The position numbers and the translations under genes were made by a program. Shown one piece after another: positions 41,462-50,001 of a DNA stretch of 64,000 nt. Within the stretch, counting starts at the first letter, position 1, and each line of letters begins with the position of its first letter. Under the pieces are notes generated by a model. The model saw only the letters and a list, made by a program, of their open reading frames with translations, was not told the origin of the DNA and did not search any database. Source of the stretch: CAMYMQ01 sp963730305 (GTDB lineage Bacteria > Pseudomonadota > Alphaproteobacteria > Bin65); NCBI GenBank assembly GCA_963730305.1, contig CAVSRB010000007.1, positions 1 through 64,000 of the forward strand. The letters are read 5' to 3'.

Positions 41462-42619
41462 ATGACCGATGGCCTGTTCGCCGGCGTCACCGTCCTCGAC
41501 TTCACCCAGGTGATCGCCGGGCCGTTCGCGACCATGCAGCTCGCCCTGCAGGGCGCCGACGTCATCAAGATCGAGCGCCCCGGCAGCGGCGACATGATGC
41601 GCACGCTGATGGCCGAGCCGCCCTTCGCCGACCACGGCACCTCGGCCGGCTTCGTCTCCTACAATCTCGGCAAGCGCAGCCTGACGCTCGACCTCAAGGC
41701 GCCCGCGGCGCAGGAGATCCTGGCGCCGCTGATCGACCGCGCCGACGTCGTGGTCGAGAATTTCCGCCCCGGCGTGATGGCCGGCCTCGGCCTCGACGCC
41801 GCGACCCTGCGCGCGACGCGGCCCGCCCTGGTCTACTGCTCGGTCACCGGCTACGGCCAGACCGGCCCCAAGGCGACCCGGCCGGCCTACGACGGCGCGA
41901 TCCAGGCCGAATCGGGGATGATGTCGGTGACCGGCTTCCCCGACGGCGACCCGATGCGCGCCGGCTATTTCGCCGTCGACGTGCCGACCGGCTACGCCAC
42001 CGCCTTCGCCATCGCCGCCGCCCTGTTCAAGGCGCGCACCACCGGCGAGGGCTGCCACATCGACCTGGCGATGATGGACACCGCGCTCTCGCTGATGGGC
42101 TTCCAGGTCAACGAATACTTCCAGGCCGGGGTCATGCCCGAGCGGCTCGGCAACATGTCGGCGGCGCGGATGCCGTCCGACAACAGCTACCGGACCCAAG
42201 ACGGCGCGATCTCGGTGGTCGCGCTGACCAAGGTCCAGATCGACGCGCTCAACGCGCTGCTGGGCCTCGACGCATCGGCGACCGCGGCCGACATGGCGGC
42301 CGTGTTCGCGGCCGCGCCCACCGAGACCTGGCGAGAGAAACTGGAAGCCGCGGCGATCCCCTGCTCGATCATCCGCGAATTGCCCGAGGCGCTGGCCGAC
42401 GACCAGCTCGCCGGGCGCGCCATCCTCGACCGGCCGCCGCCGCCGACCGGGCTCGACGGCACCGCGCTGACCGTCACCGGCGCCCCGTTCACGCTGGCGC
42501 CGCGCGCGCCGGCGTCGCGGCCGGCCCCGGGCCTGGGCGAGCATACCGAGGATATCCTGCGCGAGGCCGGCTTCGACGACGGCCGGATCGCCGCCTGGCG
42601 CGAGGCCGGCGCGATCTGA
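41462..42619 (+). CDS. CaiB/BaiF-family (class III) CoA transferase
   Basis: Moves CoA between carboxylic acids in a ternary-complex mechanism. It has 385 residues; N-terminal VTVLDFTQVIAGPFATMQLA, VVVENFRPGVMAGLG, SVTGYGQTGP, the catalytic Asp in RPAYDGAIQAESGMMS, and the GEGCHIDLAMMDTALS region are typical. Substrate acid cannot be told from sequence. ATG 41462; it follows the exported protein gene by 72 bases. Confidence 0.9.
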   Translation: MTDGLFAGVTVLDFTQVIAGPFATMQLALQGADVIKIERPGSGDMMRTLMAEPPFADHGTSAGFVSYNLGKRSLTLDLKAPAAQEILAPLIDRADVVVENFRPGVMAGLGLDAATLRATRPALVYCSVTGYGQTGPKATRPAYDGAIQAESGMMSVTGFPDGDPMRAGYFAVDVPTGYATAFAIAAALFKARTTGEGCHIDLAMMDTALSLMGFQVNEYFQAGVMPERLGNMSAARMPSDNSYRTQDGAISVVALTKVQIDALNALLGLDASATAADMAAVFAAAPTETWREKLEAAAIPCSIIRELPEALADDQLAGRAILDRPPPPTGLDGTALTVTGAPFTLAPRAPASRPAPGLGEHTEDILREAGFDDGRIAAWREAGAI

Positions 42620-42950
42620 GGCGCCGCGACGCCTGCGTCGGACGGTTCCCGCCGTCGCGGGCGGCACGGGCCAATCCTCCGTCCCCGGTGCGCAACGGCC
42701 GTGCGGTCGGCGGAGCGTTAACCTGGGATAAGGCTACCGAACGATCCCTTGCCTAGGATTTCGGCTGATCGATTTCCGATTGTGGCGAACGAGGTAGCGG
42801 CAAGCTCCGATCGCACTGACGTCGTGAATCCCTCGTGAAGCGCGACGTCTCCTTCGCTTCGGTCGTGTGGCAATCACTCGTCTCTGCGAGCCTTTCCAAG
42901 TCCACATTTCATCGATCACCTGGTTCGATCGCTTCCGAAAGGCGGACGTC
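42620..42950. other. Intergenic gap before the membrane/PQQ operon
   Basis: A 331-base gap. The middle (42720-42800) is less GC-rich and may hold the promoter of the membrane-protein/PQQ dehydrogenase pair. No coding region is recognised. Confidence 0.45.
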
Positions 42951-43313
42951 ATGCGCTTCAACATCGGCAACTGGCTTCTCGTATTGGCGGCCGCGATTGC
43001 CGTCGCCGTTTCGATTTTCGACTATTTTTGGACCGGCAATGGCATCCACGGCACGCCCGGCGCCCTGCTGGCGGCCCTGTCGACCGGCGCCATGCTGGTC
43101 GCCGCAGCGGCCATGGCGCTGATCCCCGACCTTCCCCGGTGGCTGCGCGGCATCCTTCTGGTCCTCATCGCGCTCGACGTGCTGGGCACGGCCTTCGCCG
43201 CCTACATGCTCGAGGCCAACATTCTGGTTGCTGCGATGGGCCTGGCCGCCATCGGCTGGATCGCCCACCTGACGGTATCTTCCGGAACGCGGGAGGCCCA
43301 TAGCCATGCTTGA
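42951..43313 (+). CDS. Small four-helix membrane protein linked to PQQ dehydrogenase
   Basis: A 120-residue integral membrane protein with four hydrophobic helices (WLLVLAAAIAVAVSIFDYFW, ALLAALSTGAMLVAAAAMAL, ILLVLIALDVLGTAFAAYM, ILVAAMGLAAIGWIAHLTV). No family recognised. Its last codons overlap the ATG of the PQQ dehydrogenase by eight bases, indicating coupled translation. In E. coli-type glucose dehydrogenase a five-helix membrane domain is fused to the PQQ domain; this separate protein may supply the equivalent anchor and quinone site (inference). Confidence 0.6.
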   Translation: MRFNIGNWLLVLAAAIAVAVSIFDYFWTGNGIHGTPGALLAALSTGAMLVAAAAMALIPDLPRWLRGILLVLIALDVLGTAFAAYMLEANILVAAMGLAAIGWIAHLTVSSGTREAHSHA

Positions 43314-45285
43314 GCGCACGCGCCTCTCCGCCCCGCTCGTCCTCGCCGTGGTGCTGGCGCCTCTGGCGTCGGCCCTACCCGCCCATGGCCAGGATGCCAA
43401 GCCCGTCGAAGCCAGGCCGGCGGCGCCCACCCCGGTCGCCGGCGCGATCCAGCACCATGGCTGGTACACCTTCAACGGCGACCTGAAGAACCAGAAATAT
43501 TCAACCGCGGACCAGATCACGCCGGCCAACGTCGGCAAGTTGAAGAAAGCCTGGGAGGTCCACACCGGCGACGTCTCGAACGGCGACAAGAAGCTGCCCG
43601 TCACCGACTGGTCGGCGACGCCGCTGTTCGTCAACGACACCGTCTATGTCGGAACGCCGTTCTACCGAATCTTCGCGATTGCGCCGGACACCGGCAAGGT
43701 CAAGTGGATCTACGACACCCACGCGGTGCTCAAGGCCGAGACCCAGCCCGACCTGAAGACGCGCGGCGTCGCCTACTGGCAGGCCGCGGAACCCGTTGCC
43801 GGGCAGGCTTGCCAGAAGATCGTCTACCTCGGGACGATGGACGCCAAGCTGCACGCGGTCGACGCCGACACCGGCAAACCCTGCGCCAGGTTCGGCACGA
43901 ACGGCGTGCTCGACATCAACCGCTGGAACGACAGCAACGACAAGTGGCCGCTGTCCATCCTCCAGCCCCCGACCGTCTACAAGGACACATTGTTCATCGG
44001 CTGGGCCGGCAAGGACTGGGCCGACACCCGCACGCCGCCCGGCCGGGTCTTCGCGGTGGACGCCCAGACGGGGAAGCTCAAGTGGGTGTTCGATGCCCTG
44101 CCGTCGAAGCAGGCGAAGACGACCGGCACTGCCAATGTCTGGGCCAGCATGTCGGTCGATCCCGAACACGGCATCCTCTACCTGCCGATCAGTTCGCCCA
44201 GCCCCAACTTCTACGGCGGCGACCGCAAGGAGAAGCTGCCGCTCGCGACGTCGGTCACGGCGCTCAACGCGGACACCGGCAAGGTGCTGTGGAGCCGCCA
44301 GATCGTCCATCACGACGTCTGGGACTACGACACCAACTCACCGCCGGTGCTGGTCGACATCCACAAGGACGGCAAGACGATCCCTGCCCTGGTCCAGTCG
44401 AGCAAGATGGGGCTGCTGTTCGTGCTCAACCGGCTGACCGGCGAGCCGATCTATCCGATCGAGGAGCGCAAGGTGCCGCAGACCGACGTGAAGGGCGAAC
44501 GCACCTCGCCGACGCAGCCCTACGTCGCCAAGCCGGAACCGATCGTGCCCGACCGCTTCCCGGGCATCTCGACAATCGCCGACCTCGCGAGCTTCGGCGA
44601 GTGCAGCCGGACCCTGAAGAAGCTCCGCTACGACGGCCGCTACACGCCCCCCAGCCTAAAGGGCTCGCTGGTCTTTCCGGGCACAGCCGGCGGGGTCGAA
44701 TGGGGCGCCGGCGCGGTCGATCCGCGCAAGGGCATATACGTCGTAAACAGCTCCTATACCGCGCAGATCTACAAGCTGCTGACCCGAGCCGAATACGAGA
44801 AGAAGACCAAGAACGGCAAGCCGTCCGGCTATTACGCCCAGGCGGGGTCGCCCTATGGCTTCTACCTCCACAACTTCGTCAACCGCTGGGGCATGCCGTG
44901 CTGGAAGCCGCCCTACGGGACCCTATCGGCCTACGACCTCAACACCGGCCGGCTGTTGTGGAAAAAGCCCTTCGGCGTGGTCCAGAAATGGGGCTTCTAC
45001 ATGCCCAAGTCGTGGGGCTCGGTGACCATCGGCGGACCGTTGGTCACCAAGTCGGGGCTGATCTTCATCGGCGCCTCGATGGATGCGCGGGTGCGCGCCA
45101 TCGACCTGAAGTCGGGCAAGGTATTGTGGCGGGCCCTGGTCGACGCGCCGGCGGTCGCCAATCCAGCGACCTACACCTACAAGGGCAAGCAGTATGTGGT
45201 GTTCGTGGTTGGCGGCAACGCGATCCTGAAGCCGCAGGTCGCGGACCAGATCGTCGCCTACGCGCTGCCCGACGCCGACCGCTGA
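43306..45285 (+). CDS. Membrane-type PQQ-dependent dehydrogenase (glucose-dehydrogenase-like)
   Basis: A 659-residue periplasmic quinoprotein. Signal peptide ends ALPAHGQD. PQQ beta-propeller W-motifs recur (TPLFVNDTVYVGTPF, GKVKWIYD, GRLLWKKPFG, GKVLWRALV). Family landmarks are IVHHDVWDYDTNSPPVLVDI, SSKMGLLFVLNRLTGEPIYP and GGVEWGAGAVDP. The N-terminal helices of membrane glucose dehydrogenase are missing and the preceding gene may replace them. The substrate (sugar, alcohol or other) is not fixed by motifs. ATG 43306 with GGGAGG before it. PQQ synthesis genes are not in the window. Confidence 0.85.
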   Translation: MLERTRLSAPLVLAVVLAPLASALPAHGQDAKPVEARPAAPTPVAGAIQHHGWYTFNGDLKNQKYSTADQITPANVGKLKKAWEVHTGDVSNGDKKLPVTDWSATPLFVNDTVYVGTPFYRIFAIAPDTGKVKWIYDTHAVLKAETQPDLKTRGVAYWQAAEPVAGQACQKIVYLGTMDAKLHAVDADTGKPCARFGTNGVLDINRWNDSNDKWPLSILQPPTVYKDTLFIGWAGKDWADTRTPPGRVFAVDAQTGKLKWVFDALPSKQAKTTGTANVWASMSVDPEHGILYLPISSPSPNFYGGDRKEKLPLATSVTALNADTGKVLWSRQIVHHDVWDYDTNSPPVLVDIHKDGKTIPALVQSSKMGLLFVLNRLTGEPIYPIEERKVPQTDVKGERTSPTQPYVAKPEPIVPDRFPGISTIADLASFGECSRTLKKLRYDGRYTPPSLKGSLVFPGTAGGVEWGAGAVDPRKGIYVVNSSYTAQIYKLLTRAEYEKKTKNGKPSGYYAQAGSPYGFYLHNFVNRWGMPCWKPPYGTLSAYDLNTGRLLWKKPFGVVQKWGFYMPKSWGSVTIGGPLVTKSGLIFIGASMDARVRAIDLKSGKVLWRALVDAPAVANPATYTYKGKQYVVFVVGGNAILKPQVADQIVAYALPDADR

Positions 45286-45938
45286 CGCTCAGCGCCCGCC
45301 GTTGCCGTGTTGCGGTCGGGGATCAGCGGCACGAAGCGGACCGGCGCCAGCATCTCCTCCTCGAAGCCCTCGGCGGTGCGCCGGATCTTGAGCAGGTCCT
45401 GGCCGTCGCCGCCGCGGTCGACCGGGACGACGAGGATGCCGCCCTCGACGAGCTGCTCGGCCAGCGCCTGGGGATAGACCGGCGCCGCGGCGGTGACGAT
45501 GATCCGGTCGAACGGCGCCTGCTCGGGCCAGCCCTTGGAGCCGTCGCCGACCTTGCCGGTGACGTTGCGGACGTGGAGCGACTGCAGCACCGCCATCGCC
45601 CCCTCGTAGAGCGAGCGGATGCGCTCGATCGTGTAGACCCGGCGGCACAGCCGGGCGAGGATCGCGCACTGGTAGCCCGAGCCGGTGCCGATCTCGAGCA
45701 CCTTGTGGCGCTTGTTGAGCTCGAGCGCCTGGGTCATCACGCCGACGATCAGCGGCTGGCTGATGGTCTGGCCCTCGCCGATCGGCAGCGGCGCGTTGTC
45801 GTAGGCGCGGTCCTTGAAGATGTCGGGCACGAACGCCTCGCGCGGCACCCGTTCGATCGCCGACAGCACGTCGGCGTCGGTCACGCCGCCCTGGCGCAGC
45901 TCCATGATCAGCCGGATCTTGCGCGTCTCCGCGATCAT
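45258..45938 (-). CDS. pcm: Protein-L-isoaspartate O-methyltransferase
   Basis: Repairs damaged Asp/Asn residues in proteins by methylating isoaspartate. It has 226 residues; PIGEGQTISQPLIVG and SAM motif I VLEIGTGSGYQCAILA are visible, then DRIIVTAAAPVYPQAL. It overlaps surE by four bases (ATGA), the standard surE-pcm order. Its 3' end crosses the end of the convergent PQQ dehydrogenase by 28 bases. Confidence 0.93.
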   Translation of the reverse strand: MIAETRKIRLIMELRQGGVTDADVLSAIERVPREAFVPDIFKDRAYDNAPLPIGEGQTISQPLIVGVMTQALELNKRHKVLEIGTGSGYQCAILARLCRRVYTIERIRSLYEGAMAVLQSLHVRNVTGKVGDGSKGWPEQAPFDRIIVTAAAPVYPQALAEQLVEGGILVVPVDRGGDGQDLLKIRRTAEGFEEEMLAPVRFVPLIPDRNTATAGAERQRSASGSA

Positions 45939-46717
45939 TCGAACGCGCCGGACAGCGCCTTGAGCGACGGCTTGTCGGTGAGGTCGAGATGGACCGGCGT
46001 GACCGCGATCGCGCCGCGGCGGACGGCGTCGAGGTCGGTGTCGGGCTTGTGCGCCTCCTCCTGGCGCAGCGGGCCGATCCAGTAATAGGGCACGCCGCGC
46101 GGGTCGAACCGCTCCTCGAGATGGTCGCCGATCTTGCGGTGGCCGAGGCCGACCACCTCGACGCCGGTCACCGCCTCGGGCGCGGCGTCCGGGAAGTTGA
46201 CGTTGATCAGCACGCCCCGGCGCCAGCCGGTCGCCGCCAGCCTGCGGATCAGGTCGGGCGCGAACCGCTCGACCGTCTCCCAGTGGGGCGACGAGCCGCC
46301 CGAGGTCTCCAGGCTGAGCGCGATCGACGGCACGCCGAGCAGGGTCCCCTCCATCGCCGCCGAGACGGTGCCGGAATAGGTCATGTCCTCGCCCAGGTTG
46401 CCGCCGCGGTTGACCCCGGAGATGACCAGGTCCGGCTTGTGGTCCTTGAGCACGTGGCCGATCGCCATCAGCACGCTGTCGGTGGGCGTGCCGTCGACGG
46501 CGAAGCGGCGGTCCTCGACCCGGCGCAGGCGCAGCGGCCGGCGCAGGGTCAGCGAATGCCCCGCCCCGCTCTGCTCGACCTCGGGCGCGACCACCCAGAC
46601 GTCGTCGGACAGGGCGCGGACGATCTTCTCGAGCAGGGCCAAGCCCTTGGCGCCGATACCGTCGTCGTTGGTCAGCAGGATGCGGGCACCCGACAGGTCG
46701 GCGATCGGCTTGTTCAT
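45935..46717 (-). CDS. surE: 5'-nucleotidase SurE
   Basis: A metal-dependent phosphatase for nucleoside monophosphates and survival proteins. It has 260 residues; LLTNDDGIGAKGL at the N-terminus carries the metal-binding Asp pair, SGVNRGGNLGEDMTYSGTV lies near residue 95, and the dimerisation arm at the C-terminus is long. ATG 46717 overlaps the serS stop codon (ATGA). Downstream pcm overlaps its stop too. Confidence 0.95.
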   Translation of the reverse strand: MNKPIADLSGARILLTNDDGIGAKGLALLEKIVRALSDDVWVVAPEVEQSGAGHSLTLRRPLRLRRVEDRRFAVDGTPTDSVLMAIGHVLKDHKPDLVISGVNRGGNLGEDMTYSGTVSAAMEGTLLGVPSIALSLETSGGSSPHWETVERFAPDLIRRLAATGWRRGVLINVNFPDAAPEAVTGVEVVGLGHRKIGDHLEERFDPRGVPYYWIGPLRQEEAHKPDTDLDAVRRGAIAVTPVHLDLTDKPSLKALSGAFE

Positions 46718-48062
46718 GCCCCCGATCCGGCTCCGTCGGGCGCGCCGATGACCTCGATACCGCCCATGTAGGGCCGGAGCGCCTCCGGCACGACGATCGA
46801 GCCGTCGGCCTGCTGGTAGTTCTCCATCACCGCGATCAGCGCGCGGCCGACCGCGATGCCCGAGCCGTTGAGGGTGTGGACGAAGCGGGTGCCCTTCTCG
46901 CCGGCCGGGCGGAAGCGCGCGTTCATCCGCCGCGCCTGGAAGTCGCCGCAGTTGGAGCAGGAGGAAATTTCCCGATAGGTCCCCTGCCCCGGCAGCCAGA
47001 CCTCGATGTCGTAGGTCTTGTTGGCGGAGAAGCCCATGTCGCCGGTCGACAGCACCACGGTGCGGTAGTGCAGGCCGAGCCGATCCAGCACGGTCTCGGC
47101 GCACTTGGTCATCCGCTCGTGCTCGGCCTCGGACTCGTCCGGATGGGTGATCGAGACCATCTCGACCTTGTCGAACTGGTGCTGCCTGAGCATGCCGCGG
47201 GTGTCCTTGCCCGCGGCGCCGGCCTCGGACCGGAAGCACAGGGTCAGCGCGGTGTAGCGCTTGGGCAGCGTGTTCTCCTCGACCATCTCGCCGGCGGCGA
47301 TGTTGGTCAGCGGCACCTCGGCGGTCGGGATCAGCCAGTGCTACGCGATCTCCTTATGTCGTAACCTTCCTCTAATCTTAATTCTGTTCGAGCCGTCGCT
47401 CGCGTCTTGAACAGGTCCTCGGCGAACTTCGGCAGCTGGCCGGTGCCGAACAGCGCCTCGTCGCGCACCAGCACCGGCGGCTGGACCTCGGTGTAGCCGT
47501 GCTCGGTGGTGTGCAGGTCGAGCATGAACTGGCCCAGCGCCCGCTCCAGCCGCGCCAGCCCGCCCGTCAGCATCACGAAGCGCGCGCCCGACAGCTTGGC
47601 CGCGGTCTCGAAGTCCATCATGCCGAGCGCCTCGCCGAGCTCGAAATGCTGCTTCGGCTCGAAGTCGAAGGCCGGCGCCTGGCCGTGCTGGCGCAGCTCG
47701 ACGTTGGCGGCCTCGTCCGCGCCCACCGGCACGTCGGCGGCGGGCACGTTGGGGATGCCGGCGAGCGCGTCGTTCAGCTCCGCCTCGGCCGCCTTCTGGG
47801 CGGCCTCGAGCTCGCCCTGGCGGTCCTTGAGCGCGCCGACCCGGGCGATGATCTCGGCGGCGTCCTCACCGCGCGACTTGGCCGCGCCGACCTCCTTGGA
47901 CAGGCGGTTGCGCTCCTCCTGGACCGCCTGGGCCTCGGTCTGGGCCTCGCGGCGGCGCGCGTCGAGGGCGAGCAGCGACCCGCTCAGCGCATCCATCCCG
48001 CGGGTCTTCAGGGCGGAATCGAACGCGTCGGGATTTTCCCGGATCCATCTAATGTCGAGCAT
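46714..48062 (-). CDS. serS: Serine-tRNA ligase, interrupted by an AT-rich insertion
   Basis: Charges tRNA-Ser with serine. The N-terminal half (MLDIRWIRENPDAFDSAL, with the long coiled-coil arm) is continuous up to LPKFAEDLFKT. The C-terminal half restarts at HWLIPTAEVPLTN and holds motif 2 FRSEAGAAGKDTRGMLRQHQ and motif 3 SGIAVGRALIAVMENYQQ. Between them (about 47341-47403) lies an insertion that shifts the frame and ends the first half at a stop near 47331. The region is much richer in A/T than the rest of the window. Since serS is essential, the interruption is probably an assembly fault; the two halves together make a normal-length enzyme. Confidence 0.9.
47341..47403. other. AT-rich insertion within serS
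   Basis: About 60 bases that do not belong to the serS family alignment, flanked by serS sequence on both sides. It contains GAATTAAGATTAGAGGAAGG on the minus strand, and a short inverted repeat CGAGC-GACG-GCTCG at one end. It is not a multiple of three. It shares AGAATTAAG and GAGG with the AT-rich part of argS. Origin unknown. Confidence 0.6.
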
Positions 48063-48250
48063 GATCGCAGCAGCAGGGAAATGCAGGGGTCGCGGGCGTT
48101 ATAGTCGCGGTGGATTGGGCCGTCCAGCCGCGCGCCATCCAGAAGCGGCCCCCGATGGCGCGGGCTCGTCCTGCGGCGCGACCCAGCGCATCAAGCCATC
48201 GTCATCCCGGCCGCACGGACATCGTTATCCGGGAAAGAGGGCATCGCCAC

Positions 48251-48283
48251 CCGTAGGGGCGGGTTTCCAACCCGCCCCTACGG
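48251..48283. repeat. Perfect palindrome, REP-like hairpin
   Basis: A 33-base element: arms CCGTAGGGGCGGGTT and AACCCGCCCCTACGG, each 15 bases, around loop TCC, with no mismatch. It lies in the 264-base gap between serS and tatC. It could be a dispersed palindromic repeat or a transcript-end hairpin after tatC. Confidence 0.75.
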
Positions 48284-48326
48284 AAACCTGCGGGACCGAC
48301 GACGGCGGCCGCGCCGGCCCGCGCGC

Positions 48327-49154
48327 CTACTCCGCGTCCGGTCCGGTGCCGGCGGTCTCGGCGTCGAGCTCGGCGTCGCGCGCCGCGCGCTTCTTCTCCA
48401 TCATCCGCGCCAGCACGATCGAGATCTCGTAGAGCAGCAGCAGCGGCGTCGCCATCGCGATCTGGCTGACCACGTCGGGCGGGGTCAGCACCGCGGCGGC
48501 GATGAACACGATGACGATCGCGTATTTGCGCTTCTTGGCCAGGCCATCCGCGCTGACGATGCCCGCCTTGGCCAGCAAGGTCAGCGCCACCGGCATCTGG
48601 AAGGCGAGGCCGAACGCGAAGATGAAGCGGATCGACAGCGTGGTGTAGTCGTCGACCTTGGCGTGGAGCGCGGCGTTGACCCCGCCGACGCCCTGGAACG
48701 AGGCGAAGAAGTCCCAGGCCATCGGCATGATCAGGAAATAGACCATCGCGCCGCCGGCGAAGAACAGCACCGGCGTGGCGATCAGGAACGGCAGGAAGGC
48801 CTTGCGCTCGTGCTTGTACAGGCCGGGCGCGATGAACCGGTAGATCTGCCAGGCGAAGACCGGGAAGGCGAAGAAGGCGCCGACGTAGAAGGCGAGCTTG
48901 ATCTGGGCGAAGAACGCCTCGTAGAGCTTGGTGTAGATCAGCTTCGCGTCGGGATAGTTCTTCATCGTCGCGCGCAGCGGCGCGGACAGGAAGGCGAAGA
49001 TCTCGGGCGCGAAATAGAAGGCGACCGCGAAGCAGACCAAGAGCGCGACGATCGACCACATCAGCCGCTTGCGCAGCTCGATCAGGTGATCGAGCAGCGG
49101 CATCTTGTGGTCTTCGGGCGAGTCCGTCGCCGTCTCTTCGGCCGTATCCGTCAC
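48327..49154 (-). CDS. tatC: Sec-independent translocase protein TatC
   Basis: Receptor subunit of the Tat system exporting folded, twin-arginine-signal proteins. It has 275 residues and six transmembrane helices. MPLLDHLIELRKRLMWS near residue 18 is the family N-terminal block; FGLAFQMPVALTLLAKAGIV and VFIAAAVLTPPDVVSQI are the conserved later helices. The C-terminus is extended by about 30 charged residues. GTG 49154 overlaps the tatB stop (GTGA). Confidence 0.96.
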   Translation of the reverse strand: MTDTAEETATDSPEDHKMPLLDHLIELRKRLMWSIVALLVCFAVAFYFAPEIFAFLSAPLRATMKNYPDAKLIYTKLYEAFFAQIKLAFYVGAFFAFPVFAWQIYRFIAPGLYKHERKAFLPFLIATPVLFFAGGAMVYFLIMPMAWDFFASFQGVGGVNAALHAKVDDYTTLSIRFIFAFGLAFQMPVALTLLAKAGIVSADGLAKKRKYAIVIVFIAAAVLTPPDVVSQIAMATPLLLLYEISIVLARMMEKKRAARDAELDAETAGTGPDAE

Positions 49155-49585
49155 GTCCGCACCTTGGGCCGGCCGCCCTCGGCGCCCCGGCGGGGCTTGA
49201 GCCGCACGGTCCGCGCCTTCTTGTGCCGCTTGGGATTCTTCTTGGCGCCGTCGCCCGGCTCGACGTAACGCCACGCCCCGCTCATGGAGTTCCAGTAGTC
49301 GCCGTCGTCATCGCCGGAACCGGCGGTGAAGTCGTGGGTCGAGGCCGCCTCGTCGATCATGGTGTTGGCCTCGTGGGCGAGGCCCTCCATGTCGGTCTTC
49401 AGGTCGGCCAGCTCGGTCTGGTTGGCGATGTCGTCGAGCCCCGACTTGAACTCGCGCGCCATCGACCGCGCCTTGCCGAGCCATTCGTTGATACTGCGAA
49501 TGACCCGAGGCAGTTCGCGCGGCCCGACGACCAAAAGGGCGATGATCACGATCACCGCCATTTCCATCCAGCCGATATCGAGCAT
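49151..49585 (-). CDS. tatB: Sec-independent translocase protein TatB
   Basis: Forms the TatBC receptor. It has 144 residues; one N-terminal transmembrane helix (MAVIVIIALLVVGPRELPRV), amphipathic helix RSINEWLGKARSMAREFKSG, then a long charged tail. The GPRELP hinge identifies TatB. It lies between tatA and tatC. Confidence 0.95.
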   Translation of the reverse strand: MLDIGWMEMAVIVIIALLVVGPRELPRVIRSINEWLGKARSMAREFKSGLDDIANQTELADLKTDMEGLAHEANTMIDEAASTHDFTAGSGDDDGDYWNSMSGAWRYVEPGDGAKKNPKRHKKARTVRLKPRRGAEGGRPKVRT

Positions 49586-49634
49586 CGACGCTCAGCCTAC
49601 CCAAAGGGGACGGTCGGTCCCGCGACGCGGGCGA

Positions 49635-49886
49635 TCAGGCCTTCTTGGCCTCGTCCGGCTTCGCCGACGCCGCGCTCGCGGTGGTCTTCTCGGCTTCGAT
49701 GACCTGGGGCTCGGCCGGCTTCGCCGGAGCGGCCGGGGTGTCGTCCTCGGCGCCTTCCTTCAAGCCCTTGCGGAACGACGTGATGCCGCTGCCCATGTCC
49801 TTCATGAGCTGCGGGATCTTGCGCCCACCGAACAGAAGCAGGATCACCGCCACGATGATCAGAACCTGCCAGATACTGGGACTCAT
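49635..49886 (-). CDS. tatA: Sec-independent translocase protein TatA
   Basis: Forms the Tat pore. It has 83 residues; a transmembrane helix (SIWQVLIIVAVILLLFGGRK) and the family FGGRKIPQLMKDMGSGI amphipathic part, followed by an Ala/Lys/Pro-rich tail. First gene of tatABC. Confidence 0.96.
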   Translation of the reverse strand: MSPSIWQVLIIVAVILLLFGGRKIPQLMKDMGSGITSFRKGLKEGAEDDTPAAPAKPAEPQVIEAEKTTASAASAKPDEAKKA

Positions 49887-50001
49887 AAAGCATCTCCCAT
49901 TTCCGGTGCGCGGCGCGTTACCGCTTGATGCACCCGTTCAGCCATACACGCCTTGGCACCGGACGTCTCGGTAACCATGTCCGTGCGCCTCCCCTCGTCC
50001 C

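Noticed and set aside
39498..45285. The MarR-PQQ region as a genomic island
   Set aside because: Base composition matches the rest of the window, there are no mobility genes or boundary repeats. It is called an accessory insertion by synteny only.
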